A stretch of DNA of 6,229 bases, taken from contig RFIL01000329.1 of assembly GCA_003695285.1 (NCBI GenBank), positions 1 to 6,229 on the forward strand. Reading direction: 5' to 3'. The notes below the pieces were generated by a model. The model had not been told where the DNA came from. It did not search any database and saw nothing but the letters and a program-made list of their open reading frames with translations. The stretch's first letter is position 1. Every line of letters begins with the position of its first letter. The DNA comes from Calditrichota bacterium. GTDB taxonomy: Bacteria; Calditrichota; Calditrichia; RBG-13-44-9; J075. Both the position numbers and the translations under genes were made by a program. This document shows, in pieces, positions 1 through 6,031 of this stretch.

Positions 1-674
1 AACACGAGGATGGTAAGCGAGTAGCCGAGGAGTGCAGACCCTGTCCATCGAATTTTCTCCCGCCAGGTAGCCACCCCGATAAGTGCAATTAGCAGAGATT
101 CTCCCCTGAGGATTTCATAGGGAACCGCCACCAGGGTTTCGGAAACCTGAAGATAGTAAGCGATGAAGGCTGTATCCCCACTACTCAAAAAGTAGTTCAG
201 TGGGAAGAGGATGATGCCCAAACCGTTTACCAGGGCCAGTATTAATCCGGCGGCTCGCAGGGTGGGAGAACTGCTCCGATAAAAAACAAAGCACCCGGCC
301 CAGGCCAGAATTATAGTCATCATCAACCCCGCGGCAAGGAAAAGAACCCATTGCATTCTGTTGTCTGGCAAAGATGCCAGCCGCAGCCAGCCCTCGTCTC
401 CGTAATAAGTAATCCGTACCCACCCGTCGAGTTGCGGAGGAGGAGTCCCCCAGCGCTGGATCAATCCGCTAAATCCCATCACCGGGCCCCGGCCATAGAA
501 CATTAGTATGGCCCAGTGGCCTGCCTCATGCAAGGCAACAGACAGATACCGCACAAGAAAGCTCATCACCACCATTAGCCCGAAAGGCCAGTGAGGTAGC
601 GAACGGACAATCCTCTGTTTTGGATACCTGGACGGTTTTAAATTCTTAAATGATTGATGATCTCCTCGATGCAT
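1..674 (-). CDS. HExxH membrane metalloprotease, M50-like (partial, C-terminus beyond left edge)
   Basis: An uninterrupted minus-strand reading frame gives 224 residues from the ATG at 674 and runs off the left edge without a stop. A hydrophobic helix (about residues 31-48) leads straight into HEAGHWAI, with H49, E50 and H53 forming an HExxH zinc-binding motif at a membrane segment, as in M50/site-2-protease-like families. Further hydrophobic stretches lie near 108-131, 139-163, 191-204 and 209-224, so the protein is polytopic in the inner membrane. A soluble loop of about 50 residues (62-107) follows the motif. The third zinc ligand (an Asp in an LDG- or NxxPxxxLDG-like motif in M50 proteins) was not identified and may lie outside the window. 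An in-frame ATG at 698 would add 8 residues, but the ATG at 674 has GGAG seven bases upstream. The substrate is unknown. It is divergent from the LSDAT/SLATT operon and could share control with it. Sure of a membrane HExxH protein; the M50 assignment is moderate. Confidence 0.72.
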   Translation of the reverse strand, partial: MHRGDHQSFKNLKPSRYPKQRIVRSLPHWPFGLMVVMSFLVRYLSVALHEAGHWAILMFYGRGPVMGFSGLIQRWGTPPPQLDGWVRITYYGDEGWLRLASLPDNRMQWVLFLAAGLMMTIILAWAGCFVFYRSSSPTLRAAGLILALVNGLGIILFPLNYFLSSGDTAFIAYYLQVSETLVAVPYEILRGESLLIALIGVATWREKIRWTGSALLGYSLTILV

Positions 675-681
675 AGAGGTG

Positions 682-685
682 CTCC
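682..685 (-). promoter_or_regulatory. Shine-Dalgarno deciding the start of the HExxH protein
   Basis: On the minus strand GGAG lies seven bases before the ATG at 674. The alternative in-frame ATG at 698 has only a distant AGG upstream, so 674 is the preferred start. Confidence 0.5.
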
Positions 686-728
686 GTTCAACAATCATTG
701 ACTTAATACTGCCTTTATACGTTTGCCC

Positions 729-744
729 CTATTGTATCCAATAG
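729..744. repeat. Short inverted repeat CTATTG-N4-CAATAG, possible operator
   Basis: Perfect 6-bp arms (729-734 and 739-744) flank a TATC spacer. The dyad overlaps the -10 element of the candidate minus-strand promoter. It also fills the 16-bp gap between a weak plus-strand TTGCCC (723-728) and TAATTT (745-750). That placement suits a repressor or activator site between divergent genes, but 6-bp arms can arise by chance. Confidence 0.3.
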
Positions 745-769
745 TAATTTTTATCTCCAGTTAAATCAA
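741..769 (-). promoter_or_regulatory. Candidate sigma70-type promoter for the HExxH protease
   Basis: On the minus strand TTGATT (764-769) and TACTAT (741-746) are separated by 17 bp. Each hexamer matches four of six consensus positions. Transcription would start near 734, about 60 bases before the ATG at 674. This is a pattern match only. If the host uses a Bacteroidota-type sigma factor the consensus would differ. Confidence 0.3.
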
Positions 770-845
770 GCCGTTTTCCGGGGTTGCCACTGCGACTGAA
801 ACCATCCAGAAAGCCTCTTTTCCTTACCTAAGGTTCCATGGGTTA

Positions 846-877
846 CTGTCTCACCTCCACTACTTCTGGTGAAACAG
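846..877 (-). repeat. Inverted repeat able to form a 10-bp hairpin
   Basis: CTGTCTCACC (846-855) and GGTGAAACAG (868-877) are inverted with a 12-base loop. In plus-strand RNA the stem has one C-A mismatch. In minus-strand RNA the same position becomes a G-U wobble, so all ten pairs form. This suggests, weakly, that the structure acts in a minus-strand transcript. There is no U-tract, so it is not an intrinsic terminator. Confidence 0.4.
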
Positions 878-929
878 TTGCCGTAAACCTTTCTGCTGTC
901 AGAGAAAAATTTTACCTCCACACCTCCAC
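853..929. repeat. Three copies of the 8-mer ACCTCCAC upstream of the LSDAT operon
   Basis: Identical copies lie at 853-860, 914-921 and 922-929. The last two are directly adjacent, and the first is 61 bp upstream of the second. The reverse complement is GTGGAGGT. Identical short direct repeats in a divergent promoter region are often regulator binding sites. The first copy overlaps the left arm and loop of the hairpin at 846-877. Confidence 0.45.
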
Positions 930-1003
930 GGTTTTTTTCGTATATTGCTACTGGTTCTGCAGATACTTCAGGTAATTGAAAGAAGCCCCCAGAGAAAGCA
1001 AAT

Positions 1004-1753
1004 ATGATGCGTTTACTGGAAATCATTGAGAAACAGTTTTCGAATGGGCTCACATCCCTGGCAGTTCGAGCGACAAAAGATACGTCTCCCGCGGAAATTG
1101 TGAAAGCGCTACACCTCCCCCCGGCTCAGAATGTGTTGTTGGTGTTTGGGGGTGCCGGAAAAATGTCGGCTGATCTTTTCAACAAACTGGCAGCGGTAAT
1201 GGAGGAAATTGCCCGGGTGGTGCAGAAATTGAATACCACCGTCCTAGACGGCGGAACCGACAGTGGGGTGATGAGGTTGTTAGGTCAGGCTTTATTTGAA
1301 ATCGGCCACACTTCACCCTATATTGGGGTTTTGCCGGCATTGGCAAAACTGGATGAGGAAGGGAATATCGCTGAATCCATACTTGAACCCCACCACTCTC
1401 ATTTTGTTTTACTGGATGAGGACCGCTGGGGAGATGAAGTGGAAATGATGGAGGCCCTCGCCACTGAGTTAGCTGGAGAAAACCCCTCCCTTGCCATATT
1501 GATAAACGGAGGTTCGATAGCCTATCAGGAAGTGTTGCATAGCGCGCAGCAAGGCCGTGTGGTATTGGTGTTGAAGGGCAGTGGTCGTCTGGCTGATGAG
1601 ATTGCCACCGCAGTTGAGAACGTCTCGATGGAAGAGCGGTTTCGTCAGTTGATGGAAACCGGAAACATTCGTATAGTGGATATGGACTCCATGTTAGAGG
1701 AATTATCCACTACCTTAACCCATTACTTAACCGAGGGGGAAAAGCATGAGTGA
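1004..1753 (+). CDS. LSDAT (SLOG superfamily, TRPM-type) predicted ligand sensor
   Basis: This 249-residue protein has no signal peptide or membrane helix, so it is predicted cytosolic. Its motifs follow the order of the LSDAT domain, the SLOG-superfamily Rossmann-like fold also found at the N-terminus of eukaryotic TRPM channels: VFGGAGKM (47-54), LDGGTDSGVM (81-90), YIGVLP (106-111), LEPHHSHFVLLD (127-138) then WGDEVEMMEAL, ILINGGSIAYQEV (165-177), and VLVLKGSGRLADEI (187-200). The Gly-rich loops at 49-52 and 83-88 and the GSGR segment are the likely ligand pocket. Known of the family: predicted binding of a nucleotide or nucleotide derivative, and association with SLATT membrane proteins in bacterial conflict/signalling systems. 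An in-frame stop at 977-979 limits the start to 1004 or the next ATG at 1007; the ribosome site is weak (AGAGAAAG). Its end overlaps the SLATT gene by 8 nt. The ligand is unknown. The domain call is firm; the biological role is inferred. Confidence 0.85.
   Translation: MMRLLEIIEKQFSNGLTSLAVRATKDTSPAEIVKALHLPPAQNVLLVFGGAGKMSADLFNKLAAVMEEIARVVQKLNTTVLDGGTDSGVMRLLGQALFEIGHTSPYIGVLPALAKLDEEGNIAESILEPHHSHFVLLDEDRWGDEVEMMEALATELAGENPSLAILINGGSIAYQEVLHSAQQGRVVLVLKGSGRLADEIATAVENVSMEERFRQLMETGNIRIVDMDSMLEELSTTLTHYLTEGEKHE
1733..1753 (+). promoter_or_regulatory. Translational coupling site, LSDAT to SLATT
   Basis: A strong ribosome binding site, GAGGGGG (1733-1739), lies inside the end of the LSDAT gene, six bases before the SLATT ATG at 1746. 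The LSDAT stop TGA ends at 1753, giving an 8-nt overlap in a different frame. Co-translation of the two proteins is therefore likely. Confidence 0.7.
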
Positions 1754-2234
1754 TGATTTCACTTATATAAAGGAGCGATTGGATGCCCAGGAGTCCTGGC
1801 ACTCAGCCAAGGCGGCGACCTATAAAAAGAATTATTATCTGGCGGAGACTTTTACTCTGGTCAGTGGCGCTTTGATTCCGGTCATTAATGTATTGAATTT
1901 TTCCAACCCCCAGTACATGGAGCTGGTGCAGATTGCCTCGGCATTACTGGCTTCGGTGGCAGTGGTTGCCGGAGGGATCAGTAAATTGTTTAAGTTTCAG
2001 GATAATTGGTTAAACTATCGGGGGGTGGCAGAGGCACTGGGAAGGGAAAAACAATTTTTTTTGATGCAGGCAGAAGATTATGAAGTTGAAGATGAAATGG
2101 AGAGACGCCGAATTCTGGTGGAGCGGGTAGAACACATCCTGGCAGAAAACACCGCTAAATTTTTAGCATTACATAGAGGAAAACGAATTGGTGCAACCCG
2201 TCAACCTAAAACAGCAACAGATGGAGGAGAATAA
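1746..2234 (+). CDS. SLATT/DUF4231-type two-transmembrane protein, predicted membrane effector
   Basis: This 162-residue protein has the SLATT layout. An amphipathic N-terminal helix (about 5-33, with W18, Y26 and the Lys/Tyr-rich KKNYY) precedes TM1 (about 34-51), a short NFSNPQY turn and TM2 (about 59-78). A cytosolic helical region follows, with the DUF4231-like pattern W88-LNYR-GVAEALGREKQFF (W88, Y91, R92, E96, E101), a charged helix (about 112-145) and a basic, probably disordered tail (146-162). SLATT domains (SMODS and SLOG-associating two-TM effectors) are predicted to oligomerise in the inner membrane and to act as pores or membrane disruptors when their cytosolic sensor fires. The partner here is the overlapping LSDAT gene upstream, the expected pairing. 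Toxicity is inferred from family predictions, and a signalling or transport role is possible. The family call is fairly firm. Confidence 0.78.
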   Translation: MSDDFTYIKERLDAQESWHSAKAATYKKNYYLAETFTLVSGALIPVINVLNFSNPQYMELVQIASALLASVAVVAGGISKLFKFQDNWLNYRGVAEALGREKQFFLMQAEDYEVEDEMERRRILVERVEHILAENTAKFLALHRGKRIGATRQPKTATDGGE

Positions 2235-2236
2235 TG
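2223..2236 (+). promoter_or_regulatory. TAATG stop-start coupling, SLATT to M24 peptidase
   Basis: GGAGGAG (2223-2229) lies four bases before the peptidase ATG. The SLATT stop TAA (2232-2234) shares its last A with that ATG. This is a classic termination-reinitiation arrangement and argues that the peptidase is made together with the LSDAT/SLATT pair. Confidence 0.75.
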
Positions 2237-3412
2237 GATTTACAAAAAATTCAGCAAGCAATTCAAGCAGAGGGTTTTGATGGTTGGTTACTGGCCAATT
2301 TTCATAATCGGGATCATCTGGCGATTAAAATTCTGGGGCTGGATCCCAATAAATTTTGTTCCCGTCGATGGTATTATTATATCCCAGCGGAAGGTGAGCC
2401 CGTTAAACTGGTGAGTATGGTGGAAAAAACCATGCTCGATTCCCTCCCCGGAAAAAAACTTACCTACCTTGCCTGGAAAGAATTACACAGCCGTCTTAAG
2501 GAGATGTTGGGGAATCATCAACGGATTGCCATGAATTATTCCCCCTTCAACAACATTCCCTACACCTCACTGGTGGATGGGGGCACGCTGGAGCTTCTGC
2601 GCAGTTTTGGATATGAAATTCTCAGCGCCGCAAATTTGATCCAGCAATTCGAAGCCATCATCGATGAAAACGGCTATCATAGTCATGTGGAAGCTGGTAA
2701 ACGAGTACTGAAAATAAAAGATGAGGCCTTTCAACGGATCAGTGATGCCGTTCGCAATGGTGAGAAGGTAACCGAGTATGAGATTCAACAATTTATCATG
2801 AAACGATTTTCTGAAGAGGGGTTAACCTGTGAAGAACATGGCCCCATCGTGGGAATCAATGACCATCCGGCAGATCCGCACTTTGAACCCACCCCGGAAA
2901 ACAGCTACACCTTTGCCGAGGGTCAGTCTGTGTTGATTGATTTATGGGCCAAACTGGATCAACCCGGTTCCATTTATTATGATGTGACCTGGTGCGGTTA
3001 TATCGGTCAAAATCCTCCCTCTGAATATGTGGAAATTTTTAACACGGTGCGAGATGCCAGAAAAGCAGCCGTGAATTTCATCAGGGAAAAATTTGAGCGG
3101 GGTGAGCCCTGTTATGGTTGGGAGGTGGATGATGCCTGCCGTAATGTGGTTAAAGCTGCCGGTTATGGAGATTACTTTATTCATCGAACCGGACACTCCA
3201 TCGGAGAGAATGTTCACGGGAATGGGGTGAACATTGACAACCTGGAAACGAAGGATGAACGGCTTCTGGTACCGGGCATTTGCTTCTCCATCGAACCGGG
3301 CATTTATCTGGAGGGAAAAATGGCAGCCCGTTCGGAAATCAATGTCTTTATCACCCTGAATGGTGAGGTGGTCGTGGCAGGTGATGAACAGGAAGATTTG
3401 ATTTTAATGTAA
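2234..3412 (+). CDS. M24 family metallopeptidase (Xaa-Pro aminopeptidase/dipeptidase-like)
   Basis: This 392-residue protein has no signal peptide and is predicted cytosolic. Residues 1-140 look like the creatinase-type N-terminal domain, and about 150-392 the 'pita-bread' catalytic domain. All five expected metal ligands are visible: D236 (VLIDLW), D250 (YYDVTW), H321 (HRTGHSIG), E354 (FSIEPGIY) and E368 (ARSEIN). The supporting active-site histidines H216 (DPHFEP) and H328 (NVHG) are also present, so the enzyme should be active with a dinuclear metal centre. Length matches the bacterial PepQ/Xaa-Pro aminopeptidase group. The likely reaction is removal of an N-terminal residue before proline or cleavage of Xaa-Pro dipeptides. 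Exact specificity, and even peptidase versus creatinase-like hydrolase activity, cannot be settled by motif. It is the last gene of the operon, shares one base with the SLATT stop, and is followed by a terminator. It may belong to the LSDAT/SLATT system or be a housekeeping gene captured in the operon. Confidence 0.88.
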   Translation: MDLQKIQQAIQAEGFDGWLLANFHNRDHLAIKILGLDPNKFCSRRWYYYIPAEGEPVKLVSMVEKTMLDSLPGKKLTYLAWKELHSRLKEMLGNHQRIAMNYSPFNNIPYTSLVDGGTLELLRSFGYEILSAANLIQQFEAIIDENGYHSHVEAGKRVLKIKDEAFQRISDAVRNGEKVTEYEIQQFIMKRFSEEGLTCEEHGPIVGINDHPADPHFEPTPENSYTFAEGQSVLIDLWAKLDQPGSIYYDVTWCGYIGQNPPSEYVEIFNTVRDARKAAVNFIREKFERGEPCYGWEVDDACRNVVKAAGYGDYFIHRTGHSIGENVHGNGVNIDNLETKDERLLVPGICFSIEPGIYLEGKMAARSEINVFITLNGEVVVAGDEQEDLILM

Positions 3413-3440
3413 AGCTCAATCAGCACATTTTATTTTCTTC

Positions 3441-3474
3441 ATTAGCCCCTTTACCAGAGGGGCTAATGTTTTTT
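3441..3474 (+). terminator. Intrinsic terminator of the LSDAT-SLATT-M24 operon
   Basis: A perfect 10-bp stem, ATTAGCCCCT (3441-3450) with AGGGGCTAAT (3458-3467), has a 7-base loop and is followed by G and six T (3469-3474). It lies 28 bp after the peptidase stop. On the opposite strand the hairpin is not followed by a U-tract, so it works best for the plus-strand operon. It lies in the 81-bp gap between convergent genes. Confidence 0.9.
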
Positions 3475-3493
3475 CGTCTCACAAAAACCGAGA

Positions 3494-5863
3494 TTAAAAT
3501 TCTATCAATACCCCCCCAACCGGCAGTACCTCGAATTGAAGCACCTCTTCCCTGCTTCCGTCGTCGTTATACTGATATTCCCAGATGTTATGGCGGTTAT
3601 AAACATTCATCATATCAAAAAAGACCACCATGTTCCAGTTATTAAAAAAGTATCGTCGGTCCACCCGAAAGTCCAGACGATGGTAGGGAGGATAGCGGTG
3701 GGTATTTAACAGTTGTTGTTCCTGGGTAATCCACCGTCGGAATTCGGGATGATATACTGGTGGGGTATAGGGGCGGCCTCCGGAGTACCGGAATTTAAAA
3801 CTAATTTCCACTTCATCCGCCAGGGGGAGAAAGGGTGCCAGGAAATGATACCACCATTTTCTCTTGAAGTCTTGATACCATTGTTTATCATGGAAGCCCA
3901 ATTTATAACCACCCACCACGTTGAAAATGTGGCGGTAATCGAAATCCCAATCATATCTCTTATCCCAGCGAGGATCCTGTGCCGTGGCTCTGGAAAAGGA
4001 GTAACTGACAATGGTGGAAAAATGATGGGTCAGTTTTTTCTGAAAAAAGAATTCAATCCCCCGCGCCCACCCTTTTCCTATATTCAACCGTTCCCCTTGA
4101 AAACTGTCAAAGGGATCCGGGGTGGTCAAACTTTTCAGGACCGGAACATCATAATAATTTTTCCAGTAGACCTCCAATGTCCATTTTATATCGTTGCCAA
4201 TCAGATGTTCGATGCCCAGAACAAACTGTCGGGTGTATTTGCTTTTTAAATGTCGGTTATTGGGATGAGCGGTCAACTCAATATAAGCCGGGGATTGGTA
4301 ATGTACCCCAAAGGCAGCATTTAGTGTGAATTTAGGGGTCAGGTAGATGGAAAATCCCACGCGGGGGCTGAGAGAAGCGAAGTTGTTATAGTCGAAATAA
4401 TCGTATCGTAGTCCACCGGTAAAATGAATCGATTTAAAGAGATTTATTCCAATTTGACCGTACAATGCACTCTTGTAACTGCTTGATAGATTTTTATCAA
4501 TCCATTCGGGTATAATTTTGAAAATTCCAATGGGCTCGTTTTGATCCGGACGGTATAAGAAGATGGTATCAGGATCCATTGAAATCTGATGATTGAGATG
4601 AACCTGCTTCAACGAGCCTCCCCACTGGATCAACCACTGAGAACGGGGTTGCCAGGTAAAATCGCTCCTCAGACTGATTTCCCTTTCTTTTGAACGGTTG
4701 AGGTAATAACTATCTCGGGTCCGGGAATGATATTCATCGATATCCCAGTAAACCTCATTGGCAAAAAGGGTGGTCAGAGAAATGAGATGGGGAGACCATA
4801 ACGAACGAAGGGTTGCTCCGGTGGTCCATTGATGACTTTTATATGCAACATTTTCAGCACCATAGGCATATCCCCCGGTACCTTCCCCCTCAATGCGAAT
4901 GTTATCATTCCCATAAATACCATTGATAAATAACTTATGGGATTTGTGCAAAGGGAAGGTGAGCTTTAATTGAGTATTTTGATAATGAGGGACAGCGACC
5001 AATCCGGTAGAGCTAATGATTAAATCCAGAAAACTTTTTCGGGCTGAAAAAATAAAATTGGCGGAGTTGTACCTCAAAGGCCCTTCTACAAGGAGCCCCG
5101 CACCGGACATCCCCATCTGTATCTCGCCATGATATGCTTCACTGTCACCTTCCCTTAAGGTAATATCCATTACCGAGGAAGCCTTATCTCCATAACGGGC
5201 GGAAAAAGCACCGGCATAGAAATCCACCTTTTGCACCATGGTGGGATTAATCATGTTGATAGGTCCACCGCTTCTTCCCTGCTGAGTAAAATGATTGGGA
5301 TTGGGAATTTCCATGTTATCCATTAAGAACAGATTTTCCCCCGGCGCCCCTCCCCGAACAATGATTTCATTTTCCTGATCCGTACCGGAAACCACTGAGG
5401 GTAGCGCCTGCATGGCTCTCTGAATATCCATTGCTGAGCCCGGATCTCGTCGAATTTCTTCAAAATCCATACTGCGATTGCTGATCACCGAACCCGCCGG
5501 TTTTACAAAGGCACTGGCAGTAACTTCTACCTTCTCTCCCTCCAATACATCTATCTGCATCTCAACATTTAATACGGTTTTTCTTCCCGGATTAATGATG
5601 ACGTTTGATTTGATAAGCGTTCGATAGCCGAGATATTCAAACCGTATGTTGTAACTGCCCGAAGGGATTTGCAAAATCACAAAAAAGCCCTCTTCATCTG
5701 TGGTGGCTCCCAGCAGGGTGTTCTCAACCACCACATTTACTCCCACTAATGGTTGCTGTGTATGCTGGTCCACTACTTTTCCGGCAAGTGTTCCACCACG
5801 TGGCAGAGCAAGGAGAAAGGAAGAAAATAGAAGGAAAAACAACCCGAATATGCGTTGGGACAT
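3494..5863 (-). CDS. TonB-dependent outer-membrane receptor with N-terminal carboxypeptidase-regulatory-like domain
   Basis: This complete 789-residue protein has a signal peptide (about 1-20, hydrophobic core FGLFFLLFSSFLLAL). A carboxypeptidase-D-regulatory-like beta-sandwich follows (about 24-105, with ATTDEEGFF and IPSGSYNIRFEYLGY). The plug domain (about 122-240) carries IIVRGGAPGENLFLMDN and YAGAFSARYGDKASSV, and the rest is a beta-barrel rich in alternating aromatic segments. The chain ends in Phe (GGVLIEF), as expected for assembly by the Bam machinery. It should import a ligand across the outer membrane using TonB-ExbB-ExbD energy. The substrate is unknown: no SusD-like partner, siderophore gene or cobalamin signal is visible, and it is shorter than typical SusC proteins. 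The ATG at 5863 is preceded by AAGGGGA (5871-5877), which supports the start. It is convergent with the peptidase operon and probably unrelated to it in function. Confidence 0.92.
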   Translation of the reverse strand: MSQRIFGLFFLLFSSFLLALPRGGTLAGKVVDQHTQQPLVGVNVVVENTLLGATTDEEGFFVILQIPSGSYNIRFEYLGYRTLIKSNVIINPGRKTVLNVEMQIDVLEGEKVEVTASAFVKPAGSVISNRSMDFEEIRRDPGSAMDIQRAMQALPSVVSGTDQENEIIVRGGAPGENLFLMDNMEIPNPNHFTQQGRSGGPINMINPTMVQKVDFYAGAFSARYGDKASSVMDITLREGDSEAYHGEIQMGMSGAGLLVEGPLRYNSANFIFSARKSFLDLIISSTGLVAVPHYQNTQLKLTFPLHKSHKLFINGIYGNDNIRIEGEGTGGYAYGAENVAYKSHQWTTGATLRSLWSPHLISLTTLFANEVYWDIDEYHSRTRDSYYLNRSKEREISLRSDFTWQPRSQWLIQWGGSLKQVHLNHQISMDPDTIFLYRPDQNEPIGIFKIIPEWIDKNLSSSYKSALYGQIGINLFKSIHFTGGLRYDYFDYNNFASLSPRVGFSIYLTPKFTLNAAFGVHYQSPAYIELTAHPNNRHLKSKYTRQFVLGIEHLIGNDIKWTLEVYWKNYYDVPVLKSLTTPDPFDSFQGERLNIGKGWARGIEFFFQKKLTHHFSTIVSYSFSRATAQDPRWDKRYDWDFDYRHIFNVVGGYKLGFHDKQWYQDFKRKWWYHFLAPFLPLADEVEISFKFRYSGGRPYTPPVYHPEFRRWITQEQQLLNTHRYPPYHRLDFRVDRRYFFNNWNMVVFFDMMNVYNRHNIWEYQYNDDGSREEVLQFEVLPVGGVLIEF

Positions 5864-6031
5864 GTTTATATCCCCTTTTCAAATCGGCATTCAAAATTTA
5901 AGAAAAGAAAAAGTGGAGAGGTATTAAATTAAGAGAAAGATGATCTCTGATGGTGATATTTTTGAAGGGGGTTGATGGGGGAAGATTTAGTAGAATAAAG
6001 GGAAGGTCTTGCAATTCTAAAATTGGGGGCT
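5864..6031. other. Intergenic gap between receiver-protein gene and receptor gene
   Basis: This 168-bp gap separates two minus-strand genes. It contains the receptor's ribosome binding site (5871-5877) and a weak 5-bp inverted repeat (CAATT 6012-6016, AATTG 6021-6025) without a U-tract, so no clear terminator follows the receiver gene. No convincing promoter was identified. The receptor could be read through from upstream or have its own promoter of a non-E. coli type. Confidence 0.4.

Larger units (their letters stand above)
675..1003. other. Divergent intergenic control region, no convincing gene
   Basis: This 329-bp stretch separates the minus-strand membrane protease from the plus-strand LSDAT operon, so it should hold promoters for both. 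It contains a 6+6 bp dyad (729-744), three copies of ACCTCCAC (853-860, 914-921, 922-929), a hairpin (846-877) and a run of seven T (932-938). Reading frames are present on both strands (for example 95 codons on the minus strand at 766-1053, and 45 codons on the plus strand from 838), but neither shows a family motif or a good ribosome binding site. The minus-strand one also overlaps the start of the LSDAT gene. I regard it as regulatory or untranslated sequence. A structured RNA is possible, but I could not match it to any riboswitch class I know. Confidence 0.6.

Noticed and set aside
181..423. 80-codon minus-strand frame inside the membrane protease gene
   Set aside because: It is a shadow in another frame. 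The continuous frame with the HEAGH motif covers the same bases and extends to the window edge.
838..975. 45-codon plus-strand frame before the LSDAT gene
   Set aside because: There is no ribosome site, its composition is odd (Cys/Tyr/Phe-rich at the end) and it lies over the hairpin and repeats. It is probably chance.
675..1003. Known riboswitch in the divergent region
   Set aside because: I compared the sequence by eye with the SAM, cobalamin, TPP, FMN and c-di-GMP consensus cores I remember and found no convincing match. A covariance-model search would be needed to exclude one fully.
766..1053. 95-codon minus-strand reading frame across the control region
   Set aside because: It overlaps the start of the LSDAT gene antisense, has a poor ribosome site and shows no family motif or membrane pattern. 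A structured or regulatory region explains it at least as well.
2567..3217. Two minus-strand frames (74 and 91 codons) opposite the M24 peptidase
   Set aside because: They are antisense to a gene with all catalytic residues intact and have no features of their own.
3713..4249. 178-codon plus-strand frame antisense to the TonB receptor
   Set aside because: The receptor frame is continuous with clear barrel features through this stretch. The antisense frame has no motif or credible translation start.
5700..5927. 75-codon plus-strand frame over the start of the receptor gene
   Set aside because: It is antisense to the signal peptide and regulatory-like domain of a clear gene, and shows no family features.
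6012..6025. CAATT-CTAA-AATTG inverted repeat as a terminator after the receiver gene
   Set aside because: The stem is only five A/T-rich pairs with no U-tract on either strand, so it is too weak to call a terminator.
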